From contig CAISGS010000421.1 of NCBI GenBank assembly GCA_903884915.1, positions 1 through 6,059 on the forward strand: DNA of 6,059 bases, in the 5' to 3' direction. Below the pieces are notes generated by a model. It ran no database searches. It was not told where the DNA came from and saw only the letters and a program-made list of their open reading frames with translations. Below, one piece after another: positions 1-5,989 of this stretch. The translations under genes and the position numbers were made by a program. Source of the DNA: an uncultured Caulobacteraceae bacterium (lineage in GTDB: Bacteria; Pseudomonadota; Alphaproteobacteria; Caulobacterales; Caulobacteraceae). The first letter of the stretch is position 1. Each line of letters starts with the position of its first letter.

Positions 1-809
1 GCCACAGCGCCGGTCATCAGCACATGGTCGTCACTGGCCCGCCAAGCAATGTGAAGCTCGCCGCCGTCGAGCACGAGCGTGGCTTCCCGGCCCGTCAGGC
101 CTCGGCGGTGGGCAGCGACCAGAGCCGCGCAGGCGCCTGTGCCGCAGGCCTTGGTCAGGCCCGCGCCCCGTTCCCAGACCTTAAGGCGGATGCGGTCGGG
201 GCTCAGGATCTGGGCAAAGCCGACATTGACCCCTTCTGGAAACAGAAAATGATGCTCGATCATTGGGCCGACCTCGCGCACGGGGGCGGTCTCAATATCG
301 GGGACAAAGAACACCACATGCGGATTGCCCATGTTGACGCAGCCCGGCGTGTGCAGGATTGGCGCGTCTATGGGGCCGACCTGAAGCTCGATGCCGACCG
401 TATCCATCTCTTGCGACAAGGGGATCTGAGCCCAGTCCAAACCGGGCACGCCCATATCGACTGTGACGCCCGCCTGGCCTTCAGAAGGACGGCTCGCGCC
501 AAGGAGCCCGGCTGCCGTTTCGATGGTGGCGCTGGCCGCACCGGTTTCATTCAAGAGCAACTGGCCCACGCAGCGGGTGGCATTGCCGCAGGCCTGGACC
601 TCAGTGCCATCCGCATTCCAGATGCGCATGAACAGGTCTGCGCGGCTGGAGGGCTCTAGAACGATGAACTGATCGCAGCCGATAGCGCCATCGCTTCGCG
701 CCGACAGTGCCCGGACCTGATCAGAGGTCGGGCTGTAGGGGCTGCGACGGGCATCGACGACGATGAAGTCGTTGCCAAGACCGTTCATTTTCAAAAACCG
801 GTGGGTCAT
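1..809 (-). CDS. dapF: Diaminopimelate epimerase, partial (C-terminal end cut by window edge)
   Basis: This cytoplasmic, cofactor-independent enzyme converts LL-diaminopimelate to the meso form, the precursor of lysine and of the peptidoglycan cross-linking residue. The minus-strand frame runs 269 codons to the left edge with no stop. Both catalytic cysteines are in their family motifs: C74 in ACGNATRC and C222 in KACGTGACA. The N-terminal signature LKMNGLGNDF (residues 6-15), GNPH (H164) and WERGAG (E213) also match the family. The last visible residues, HVLMTGAV, lie close to the usual C-terminus, so probably only some 10-20 residues are missing. I chose the ATG at 809 because family members usually start just before FLKMNGLGNDF and a GGAAG lies just upstream, although its spacing is short. 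An in-frame ATG at 818 would add three residues. It is transcribed divergently from the peptidase gene. Confidence 0.96.
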   Translation of the reverse strand, partial: MTHRFLKMNGLGNDFIVVDARRSPYSPTSDQVRALSARSDGAIGCDQFIVLEPSSRADLFMRIWNADGTEVQACGNATRCVGQLLLNETGAASATIETAAGLLGASRPSEGQAGVTVDMGVPGLDWAQIPLSQEMDTVGIELQVGPIDAPILHTPGCVNMGNPHVVFFVPDIETAPVREVGPMIEHHFLFPEGVNVGFAQILSPDRIRLKVWERGAGLTKACGTGACAALVAAHRRGLTGREATLVLDGGELHIAWRASDDHVLMTGAV

Positions 810-940
810 AGCTTCCATATAGGCTAACCGCGCCCATGATGCACCTAGCGAGCGCCCGAGCGATAAAGGTCTCTTGCCGCTCCAGAACAATGATCTAGGG
901 TTAGGGTCTAAACCATCCAGACCATGATGATCGAGACGCC
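810..940. promoter_or_regulatory. Divergent intergenic region between dapF and the peptidase gene
   Basis: These 131 bases must hold the 5' signals of both divergent genes. I see no convincing -35/-10 pair on either strand. A weak minus-strand candidate for dapF is TTGTTC, a 17-base spacer and TTTATC (about 853-887), with only half of the consensus bases in each box. A short inverted repeat, GGTCT (905-909) and AGACC (919-923) separated by 9 bases, lies just before the peptidase start and could be an operator. A six-codon ORF begins at 924 and overlaps the peptidase start. No RNA gene or conserved protein is evident. Confidence 0.4.
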
Positions 941-3100
941 GTGACCCATCTCGCCCTGACCCGCACCCTTTCCGTCCTGACCTTCATTGTGGCGACAGGC
1001 CTTGGCGCCTCCAGTTTCGCCCAATCCACCCCCTCGACTCTCAAGGCCTCGTCCATGACCGAAAAGACCGCCGACCCCTTTTTGTGGCTGGAAGAGGTGG
1101 AGGGCAAGCGCGCCCTAGATTGGGTGGGGACGGAAAATAAGCGCAGTCTAGATCTGCTGCAGGCCGACCCGCGCTTTGCCCGTCTCAACGAACAGGCCCT
1201 GACCATCGTCAATGCGACCGACCGGGTGCCGATGCCGTCGTTCCGCGCCGGAGCGATCGACAATTTCTGGCAGGATCAAGCGGCGGTGCGGGGCGTTTGG
1301 CGGCGGACCAGCCTTGAAAGCTACCGAAGCGCCAATCCCGCCTGGGACACGGTTCTCGATATTGACGCTCTGGCCAAGGCCGAGGGCGCCAACTGGGTCT
1401 ATAAGGGCGCAAACTGTCTGGCCCCCGAAGAGCGGCTCTGTTTGGTTTCCCTGTCCGATGGCGGCAAGGACGCCGTCGAGGTGCGCGAGTTCGACGCCAA
1501 GGCCAAGGCCTTTGTTGCCGGTGGTTTCCACCTGCCTGCGGGCAAACAACAGGCCGCTTGGATTGATCAGGACACCTTGCTGGTCGGCCGCGAATGGACG
1601 GCGGGCAATGTCACCGAGTCGGGCTATCCCTACACCATCAAGCGCCTCAAGCGCGGCCAAGCCCTGTCCGAGGCGACCGAGGTCTTTTCGGGGACCAAGA
1701 CCGATGTCGGCGTCTGGCCGGGGGTCATTCGCGACGCTGAAGGTGGCCATGTTGCTGACTATATCACCCGCGCGGTCGGCTTCTTTGACAGCGAATATTA
1801 CATCCTGACGCCCAAGGGGCCTGTACGCCTGCCGGTGCCGACCAAATCCAGCTTCCAAGCCTATCTGGACGGTCAGGCGGTCTTTACGCTGGAAGAGGCT
1901 TGGACGCCCAAGGCCGGTGGCCAGACCTTTGCGCAAGGGGCTCTGGTTAGTTTCGATCTGGCCAAGGCCATCGCTGATCCCGCCTCGGTCCAGCCCAGCC
2001 TGATCTTCGCGCCCAACGCGCGTCAATCGATCGATGGAGTTGGATCGACCAAGACGCGCCTAGTCTTTACCCTGACCACCAATGTCGTCGGTCAGATCAT
2101 GAGCTACGGCCATGGCCCCAAGGGCTGGACCGGCAAGGCCCTTAACCTGCCCGCCCCAGCAACCTTGGGCGTGGTCACGGCCAGTGACCGGGATGACCAG
2201 CTCTTTGTGTCGGCCACCAGCTTCCTGATGCCCACCACCCTTTGGCTGGCCGATGCGGCCTCGGGTCAGACCCTTGAGGCCAAGTCTGCTCCGGCGCGGT
2301 TCGATGCCAGCGGTCTGGTCACCGAGCAGTTTGAGGCGACCTCCAAGGACGGCACCAAGGTTCCCTATTTCGTCGTGCGGCGCAAAGATCTGGCCTTCGA
2401 CGGCAAGGCACCGACCCTGCTCTATGCCTATGGCGGCTTTCAGGTCTCGATGAGCCCGGCCTATTCGGGCCTGACGGGGAAGCTATGGCTCGAGCGCGGC
2501 GGGGTCTATGTGCTGGCCAATATTCGCGGCGGCGGTGAATTTGGACCGGCTTGGCACCAGGCGGGCCTAAAGACCAAGCGCCAGGTGATCTATGACGACT
2601 TTGCGGCTGTGGCCGAGGACCTGATCGCGCGCAAGATCACCAGCCCGCGCCATCTGGGCATTCAGGGCGGCTCTAATGGCGGCCTCTTGATGGGGGTGCA
2701 ACTGACCCAAAGGCCAGACCTGTGGAATGCCGTAGTGATTCAGGTGCCTTTGCTCGACATGCTGCGCTATCATCGGCTGCTCGCCGGAGCCTCTTGGATG
2801 GCCGAATATGGTGATCCAGCCGACCCGGTCGAGGGGGCCTTTTTGCAGCGTCTGTCGCCCTATCATAATCTGAAGGCGGGGGCGGCCTATCCTGAGCCCT
2901 TCTTCGTGACCTCGACCAAGGATGACCGCGTCCATCCGGGGCATGCGCGCAAGATGGCGGCCAAGATGCAGGCCATGGGCTTGCCCTTCCTCTATTACGA
3001 AAACACCGATGGCGGCCACGCGGCGGCGGCCAACCTGAAAGAGTCGGCCAAGCGCGTTAGTCTTGAGATGGTCTATCTGTCTCGAAAGCTGATGGACTAA
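941..3100 (+). CDS. Exported prolyl oligopeptidase family serine peptidase (S9A)
   Basis: A 719-residue S9A peptidase, expected to cleave short peptides after proline. The order is a signal peptide (hydrophobic residues about 9-24, likely cut after SFA at A27, no lipobox), the N-terminal signature PFLWLEEVEG (46-55), a beta-propeller gating domain (about 80-430) and a C-terminal alpha/beta hydrolase. All catalytic elements are visible: S578 in GGSNGG, D661 in DDRVHPG and H693 in DGGH. Also present are Y497 in YAYGGF (oxyanion hole), W619 in SWMAEYG (stacks on the substrate proline in the family) and R663. The signal peptide implies a periplasmic location. The start is GTG at 941; a stop at 902-904 and no ATG in frame between exclude a longer ATG start, while starting at M39 would lose the signal peptide. 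The Shine-Dalgarno is weak. The radical SAM gene follows after 6 bases. Exact substrate is unknown; related S9 enzymes include lasso peptide isopeptidases of Caulobacterales, but nothing here shows that role. Confidence 0.93.
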   Translation: MTHLALTRTLSVLTFIVATGLGASSFAQSTPSTLKASSMTEKTADPFLWLEEVEGKRALDWVGTENKRSLDLLQADPRFARLNEQALTIVNATDRVPMPSFRAGAIDNFWQDQAAVRGVWRRTSLESYRSANPAWDTVLDIDALAKAEGANWVYKGANCLAPEERLCLVSLSDGGKDAVEVREFDAKAKAFVAGGFHLPAGKQQAAWIDQDTLLVGREWTAGNVTESGYPYTIKRLKRGQALSEATEVFSGTKTDVGVWPGVIRDAEGGHVADYITRAVGFFDSEYYILTPKGPVRLPVPTKSSFQAYLDGQAVFTLEEAWTPKAGGQTFAQGALVSFDLAKAIADPASVQPSLIFAPNARQSIDGVGSTKTRLVFTLTTNVVGQIMSYGHGPKGWTGKALNLPAPATLGVVTASDRDDQLFVSATSFLMPTTLWLADAASGQTLEAKSAPARFDASGLVTEQFEATSKDGTKVPYFVVRRKDLAFDGKAPTLLYAYGGFQVSMSPAYSGLTGKLWLERGGVYVLANIRGGGEFGPAWHQAGLKTKRQVIYDDFAAVAEDLIARKITSPRHLGIQGGSNGGLLMGVQLTQRPDLWNAVVIQVPLLDMLRYHRLLAGASWMAEYGDPADPVEGAFLQRLSPYHNLKAGAAYPEPFFVTSTKDDRVHPGHARKMAAKMQAMGLPFLYYENTDGGHAAAANLKESAKRVSLEMVYLSRKLMD

Positions 3101-3106
3101 GCGGCC

Positions 3107-4087
3107 ATGGACCAGATCGTCCCTAAGCTTTCGCCCTTTATGGCCGCGCACCCAACGCCCTTGGCGGGCGCTAAGTTTCACGATCCCCATCTGACCGCCA
3201 AAGGTGAGATGCGGGCCAGTGTCGATATGGCCGGGCTAAAGACCCTGTGGTTCAATACCGGGACCCTGTGCAATCTGACCTGTTTGAACTGCTATATTGA
3301 AAGCTCTCCGACCAACGACGCCCTGTCCTATCTGACGGCGGCCGAAGCCTTGGCCTATCTCGATGAGATCGCGGCCTTGAACCTGCCGGTCGAAGAGATT
3401 GGGCTGACCGGCGGCGAGCCCTTTATGAACCCCGACATCCTGTCCTTGATCGCGGTTCCGTTGCAGCGCGGGCTTAAGGTTCTGGTCCTGACCAACGCCA
3501 TGAAGCCGATGGACCATCGTAAGGACGGCTTGCTGGCCCTGAAGGCGCAATATGGCGACCGCCTAACCCTTCGCGTCAGTCTTGATCACTATACAGGCCT
3601 TGTTCATGAGGCCGAGCGCGGCGTCGGCACTTGGGCCAAGGCGCTTGAGGGCCTGCATTGGTTGGCGGTGCAAGGATTTAATCTGGCCGTTGCGGGGCGA
3701 ACCCTTGACGGTGAAGGGGCCGAAGAGGCCCGCGCGGGCTATCAGGCGCTGTTTGAGGGCATGGGCTTGGCGCTTGATGCCAGCAACCCTGCCGCCCTTG
3801 TGCTGTTTCCAGAGATGGATGCGCGGGTCGATGTTCCTGAAATCACCACGGCCTGCTGGGGCATATTGCATAAGGACCCGGCAGACCTGATGTGTGCGTC
3901 AAGCCGGATGGTGGTCAAGCGCCGGGGTGCCGACCGGCCCGCGGTCGTGGCTTGCACGCTCCTGCCCTATGATCCGCAATTCGAACTGGGGCCTGATCTG
4001 GCCTCGAGTTTAGGGTCCGTGAAACTGAACCACCCCCACTGCGCCAAGTTCTGCGTCCTTGGCGGGGCGAGCTGCAGCGCTGGCTAG
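3107..4087 (+). CDS. Radical SAM protein with cysteine-rich C-terminal region
   Basis: A 326-residue cytoplasmic iron-sulfur enzyme of the radical SAM superfamily. The canonical CX3CX2C cluster motif is at C55, C59 and C62 (LCNLTCLNCY), and the SAM-binding GGEP is at 102-105 after a typical beta strand. Six further cysteines lie in the C-terminal third: C250, C263, C283, C312, C316 and C323. The closing C-X3-C-X6-C near the end resembles SPASM or Twitch-like auxiliary cluster regions, without matching the classical SPASM spacing exactly. Such regions occur in peptide-modifying and other maturases. The reaction and substrate cannot be read from the sequence. It starts 6 bases after the peptidase stop, so co-transcription and translational coupling are likely. 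The ATG at 3107 has no good ribosome site; ATG at 3209 (M35) is preceded by AAGGTGAG and still retains all motifs. Its stop overlaps that of oxyR on the other strand. Confidence 0.88.
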   Translation: MDQIVPKLSPFMAAHPTPLAGAKFHDPHLTAKGEMRASVDMAGLKTLWFNTGTLCNLTCLNCYIESSPTNDALSYLTAAEALAYLDEIAALNLPVEEIGLTGGEPFMNPDILSLIAVPLQRGLKVLVLTNAMKPMDHRKDGLLALKAQYGDRLTLRVSLDHYTGLVHEAERGVGTWAKALEGLHWLAVQGFNLAVAGRTLDGEGAEEARAGYQALFEGMGLALDASNPAALVLFPEMDARVDVPEITTACWGILHKDPADLMCASSRMVVKRRGADRPAVVACTLLPYDPQFELGPDLASSLGSVKLNHPHCAKFCVLGGASCSAG

Positions 4088-4995
4088 ACCCGCAGGGCCT
4101 CAGCCAGAAGACGTCCCTCAACCGCGCGGCTTGACCCCGCCCGCCAAGCCACGACGATCTCGCGAGAGGGCGGACGCTCGTCGCCTGTGAGGCCGACGGG
4201 ACGGATGGTGACGCTGGCCCGTTCGGCGAGGCCGGATTCCACGGCCATGGCGGGCAGGAGCGAAACGCCCAGTCCCGATCCGACCATCTGAACCAGAGTG
4301 TGCAGGGATGTGGCGGCAAAATGGCTCTCGCCGGTCTTGCTGTTGGCCTTGGGCGGCTCTAGCCCGCAGGAGGAGAGGGCGTGATCGCGCAGGCAGTGAC
4401 CATCTTCGAGCAGGATCAGATCATCACTGTCGATATTGTCCATCGAAACAGGACCGCCGTGGCCCAGATGGTGACCCGGCGGCAAGGCGGCCATCAACTC
4501 ATCATCTCCCACGCGGGCCGTGCGCAGGCCGGTGGTGTCATAGGGCAGGGCAATCAAGGCGGCATCGAGCGCGCCGGATTTTAAGGCCACGACCAGCTTG
4601 GCCGTCATGTCTTCGCGCAGAAATAGCCGCAGCTTTGGAAACCGCGTGCGCAGCAGGGGCAGGACGCGCGGTAGCAAGAAGGGGGCGATGGTGGGGATCA
4701 CCCCTAGCCGAAACCGGCCCGACAGGGGCTGGCCCGCACTTTTGGCGGCTTGAACCAGATCTTCGGTCTGAGCCAAGATCTCGCCGCCGCGCTGCACAGC
4801 ATCTTCACCGACCGCCGTCAGAATGACGCCGGACCTTGCCCGGTCCACCACCGGCGCGCCGAGGATCTTTTCCAGTTCTTGAATGCCGGCTGAAAGGGTC
4901 GGCTGGGTGACATGGGCTGCCTCCGCCGCGCGGCTAAAGGAGCCATGTTCGGCCAGAAGCTTGAGATAGTGCAGTTGGCGTAAGGAGGGGAGCAT
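4084..4995 (-). CDS. oxyR: Hydrogen peroxide-sensing LysR-type regulator OxyR
   Basis: A 303-residue LysR-family transcription factor. The N-terminal winged helix-turn-helix covers about residues 1-60, with the recognition region SFSRAAEAAHVTQPTLS (19-35). An effector domain covers about 90-303. The redox signature LLEDGHCLRDHALSSC carries C201 and C210, nine residues apart as in E. coli OxyR (C199 and C208), which form a disulfide on peroxide exposure. This pair separates OxyR from other LysR proteins. The usual role is activation of catalase and peroxidase genes; no such target is in the window. The ATG at 4995 is supported by family length and by the promoter, which places +1 on its A. There is no Shine-Dalgarno, as expected for a leaderless message. 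Its TAG stop (4086-4084) interlocks with the radical SAM stop in CTAG. Confidence 0.95.
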   Translation of the reverse strand: MLPSLRQLHYLKLLAEHGSFSRAAEAAHVTQPTLSAGIQELEKILGAPVVDRARSGVILTAVGEDAVQRGGEILAQTEDLVQAAKSAGQPLSGRFRLGVIPTIAPFLLPRVLPLLRTRFPKLRLFLREDMTAKLVVALKSGALDAALIALPYDTTGLRTARVGDDELMAALPPGHHLGHGGPVSMDNIDSDDLILLEDGHCLRDHALSSCGLEPPKANSKTGESHFAATSLHTLVQMVGSGLGVSLLPAMAVESGLAERASVTIRPVGLTGDERPPSREIVVAWRAGSSRAVEGRLLAEALRV

Positions 4996-5001
4996 GGGGA
5001 G

Positions 5002-5030
5002 ATTATAGTTCGGTTCTATCGAGATGCCAA
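5002..5030 (-). promoter_or_regulatory. oxyR promoter (predicted leaderless)
   Basis: On the minus strand, TTGGCA (5030-5025) stands 17 bases from a perfect TATAAT (5007-5002). The -35 box has one mismatch to TTGACA. Six bases follow the -10 before the A of the oxyR ATG at 4995, the usual distance to +1. The mRNA should therefore begin at the start codon, which agrees with the absence of a ribosome binding site. Leaderless messages are common in alphaproteobacteria. The boxes are seen directly; transcription from them is inferred. Confidence 0.75.
5005..5019 (-). promoter_or_regulatory. Probable OxyR binding site (ATAG-N7-CTAT)
   Basis: Minus-strand ATAG (5019-5016), seven bases, then CTAT (5008-5005) matches one of the two dyads of the OxyR consensus (ATAG-N7-CTAT repeated with a 7-base gap) and contains a LysR-type T-N11-A. 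It covers the spacer and most of the -10 element of the oxyR promoter, a position suited to autorepression. A second correctly phased dyad is not seen on either side; another ATAG at 5037-5034 is out of register. Confidence 0.65.
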
Positions 5031-5054
5031 AATCTATTGAGGGGACGGGTAAGC

Positions 5055-5106
5055 CCTTTCCCCCCTTGAGGGGGAGAGGGTTGGGAGTGGGGGGTGTTCA
5101 TCCACG
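5055..5106 (+). repeat. Type A G-rich palindromic repeat, copy 1
   Basis: The core is CCCCC-TTGA-GGGGG (5061-5074), a five-pair hairpin, followed by GAGAGGGTTGGGAGTGGGG and a CATCCAC tail. The complementary reading, with CCCAACCCTCTCCC, matches the sequence at the right end of the window, so the element occurs at least twice here in opposite orientations. I associate such elements with intergenic regions of Caulobacterales; that is recollection, not a search. Confidence 0.6.
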
Positions 5107-5170
5107 ATCTCTCCGCCGCGTTCCTCGCAAAGCAGAAATCCAGCGGGCTTCATTCCGTCTGAGTGCAAGG

Positions 5171-5200
5171 GTCTGGGTCCCCGCCTTCGCGGGGAAGACG
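5171..5200 (+). repeat. Type B hairpin repeat, copy 1
   Basis: The core stem is TCCCCGC (5178-5184), loop CTTC, GCGGGGA (5189-5195): seven perfect pairs. Flanking GTCTGG on the left and AGACGG on the right are shared, fully or nearly, by the other copies, and GTCT/AGAC can extend the stem across a bulge. It lies exactly 200 bases before copy 3 in the same orientation. Confidence 0.75.
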
Positions 5201-5210
5201 GAAGGAAGGC

Positions 5211-5249
5211 CCTTCAGGTAGAGGGGGCGAGGTGAGGGGGGCATCCACT
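5211..5249 (+). repeat. Degenerate type A repeat, copy 2
   Basis: The stretch CCTTCAGG...GAGGGGGCGAGGTGAGG...CATCCAC aligns roughly in register with copy 1 (CCTTGAGG...CATCCAC), including the terminal CATCCAC. The central hairpin is damaged here. The call depends on an alignment by eye and is moderate. Confidence 0.4.
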
Positions 5250-5260
5250 CCCCCATAATT

Positions 5261-5295
5261 CATCCTCATCCTGAGCCTGTCGAAGGACGAGGATG
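5261..5295. repeat. Type C imperfect palindrome
   Basis: CATCCTC (5261-5267) pairs with GAGGATG (5289-5295). After one mismatch, TCCT pairs with AGGA, closing a loop of GAGCCTGTCGA. The arms and loop match an element I recall as widespread between genes in several alphaproteobacterial genomes. One copy is present in this window. Confidence 0.65.
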
Positions 5296-5313
5296 CCCCT
5301 CTTTCACCACCAC

Positions 5314-5340
5314 CTTCCCCGCGAAGGCGGGGATCCAGAT
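5314..5340 (-). repeat. Type B hairpin repeat, copy 2 (inverted)
   Basis: On the minus strand this reads ATCTGGA then TCCCCGC-CTTC-GCGGGGA (5333-5316), the same stem and loop as copy 1 in the opposite orientation. The outer flank differs, with AAGGTGG in place of AAGACGG. Confidence 0.72.
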
Positions 5341-5370
5341 CAGGGCTAACCGGCCGTGGGCACTCCGCAG

Positions 5371-5401
5371 GTCTGGGTCCCCGCCTGCGCGGGGAACACG
5401 G
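5371..5401 (+). repeat. Type B hairpin repeat, copy 3
   Basis: GTCTGGG followed by TCCCCGC-CTGC-GCGGGGA (5378-5395) and ACACGG. It differs from copy 1 by one loop base (CTGC for CTTC) and one right-flank base (ACACGG for AGACGG); the stem is unchanged, which fits selection or biased maintenance of pairing. Confidence 0.74.
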
Positions 5402-5456
5402 ATGTCGGGGCTGTGCGCCATATCCGCCATAAGGGGAAGATCAAGGGATGGCAAAT

Positions 5457-5510
5457 CTTCCCCCTATGGGGGAAGTACCGGCGAAGCCGGGGTAGGGGGT
5501 CTGCCCCCTA
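5457..5510. repeat. Cluster of three consecutive hairpins at the 3' end of the acetyltransferase gene
   Basis: Three perfect stems follow one another: CTTCCCCC-TAT-GGGGGAAG (5457-5475, eight pairs), CCGGC-GAA-GCCGG (5478-5490, five pairs) and TAGGGGG-TCTG-CCCCCTA (5493-5510, seven pairs). The last stem contains the stop codon of the minus-strand acetyltransferase gene. Read from that gene, the cluster lies where a terminator is expected, but only a short ATTT follows the final hairpin, so a classic intrinsic terminator is not clear. It could instead be a REP-like element that limits 3' decay. Confidence 0.7.
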
Positions 5511-5984
5511 CAGCCCCTTCTCCATCCGATAATTATGAATCGCCACGCCCCTCAGAGCGAAATCGCGGCGGTGGGTGACGACGAAACCCTTGCGCAGAAA
5601 GAGCCGCCGCGCCGCTTCACTGGCCTCTGTATAGAGCTGGGTCAGGCCCAGAATGCGGGCCTCCTGCTCCAAACGGTCATAGAGTGCCGAGGCTAGGCCC
5701 GTCCCAATATGGTCCGATCGGCAATAGAGATGATCCAGATGGCCATCGCGCTCCAACAGCCCATAGGCCAAGGGCTGATCCGCCCCATCGACAGTGACCC
5801 AGATCAGGCCCCCCTTTAGGGCGCGGCGCTCGAAATCTTGCGGGCTGGGGGCCGCGCTGACCCAGACCTCGACCTGCGCCAGACCATAGTCCCGCGCGCC
5901 ACCCCCGCGCACCGAATCGATAAAGATCGCCGTCAGGATCGGTGCGTCACGAGGCTCGAATGGACGAATGAAAAGGTCGGTCAT
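5508..5984 (-). CDS. GNAT family N-acetyltransferase, YafP-like
   Basis: A 158-residue cytoplasmic protein expected to transfer an acetyl group from acetyl-CoA to an amine; the substrate is unknown. The N-terminal IRPFEPRDAP (6-15) and the following DSVRGGGARDY (23-33) resemble the YafP subgroup of GNAT proteins. Motif A, the acetyl-CoA pyrophosphate-binding region, lies at about 84-108 with LYCRSDHIGTGLASALYD and G94/G96 as the loop glycines. The typical motif B segment FLRKGF is at 129-134. Length is normal for the family. The ATG at 5984 is supported by a ribosome site, AGAGGG (5995-5990), five bases upstream. The gene stands alone here, between repeats, and its stop codon is inside a hairpin. 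Confidence 0.86.
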   Translation of the reverse strand: MTDLFIRPFEPRDAPILTAIFIDSVRGGGARDYGLAQVEVWVSAAPSPQDFERRALKGGLIWVTVDGADQPLAYGLLERDGHLDHLYCRSDHIGTGLASALYDRLEQEARILGLTQLYTEASEAARRLFLRKGFVVTHRRDFALRGVAIHNYRMEKGL

Positions 5985-5989
5985 GGTGG

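Larger units (their letters stand above)
5031..5507. other. Gene-free repeat mosaic between oxyR and the acetyltransferase gene
   Basis: About 480 bases without a credible gene. It is largely made of palindromic or G-rich elements described in separate entries: two G-rich type A copies, three hairpin type B copies, one type C palindrome and a three-hairpin cluster. The pieces between them (about 5107-5170 and 5341-5370) show no motif I recognise. Open frames here translate the repeats and have no family features. I see no promoter facing right and no transposase remnant. Confidence 0.7.

Noticed and set aside
24..659. Long plus-strand open frame of 211 codons
   Set aside because: It lies antisense to dapF, whose minus-strand translation shows both catalytic cysteine motifs. 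The plus-strand product has no recognisable domain.
895..908. Telomere-like CTAGGGTTAGGGT
   Set aside because: Two TTAGGG-like units in a bacterial intergenic region are most simply chance, with no array or chromosome-end context.
1148..2026. Minus-strand open frame of 292 codons inside the peptidase gene
   Set aside because: It is a high-GC shadow of a well-supported S9A peptidase and has no family motifs.
2567..3190. Minus-strand open frame of 207 codons across the peptidase and radical SAM junction
   Set aside because: It is antisense to the catalytic domain coding sequence and to the radical SAM start, and its product is not recognisable.
4308..4826. Plus-strand open frame of 172 codons opposite oxyR
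   Set aside because: Its arginine- and alanine-rich composition is typical of an antisense shadow, and the opposite strand encodes clear OxyR motifs.
5024..5221. Possible small protein of 65 residues
   Set aside because: It begins within the oxyR promoter and translates type A and type B repeats (VWVPAFAG is the type B hairpin). There is no ribosome site.
5171..5401. CRISPR array
   Set aside because: Only three type B units exist, one of them inverted, with unequal spacing and other repeats in between.
5266..5454. Possible small protein of 62 residues on the minus strand
   Set aside because: It translates types B and C repeats; the WIPAFAG stretch is repeat sequence, not protein conservation.
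5457..5510. Classic intrinsic terminator for the acetyltransferase gene
   Set aside because: The hairpins are strong, but no proper run of T follows on the minus strand, so they are listed as a repeat cluster with possible terminator function.
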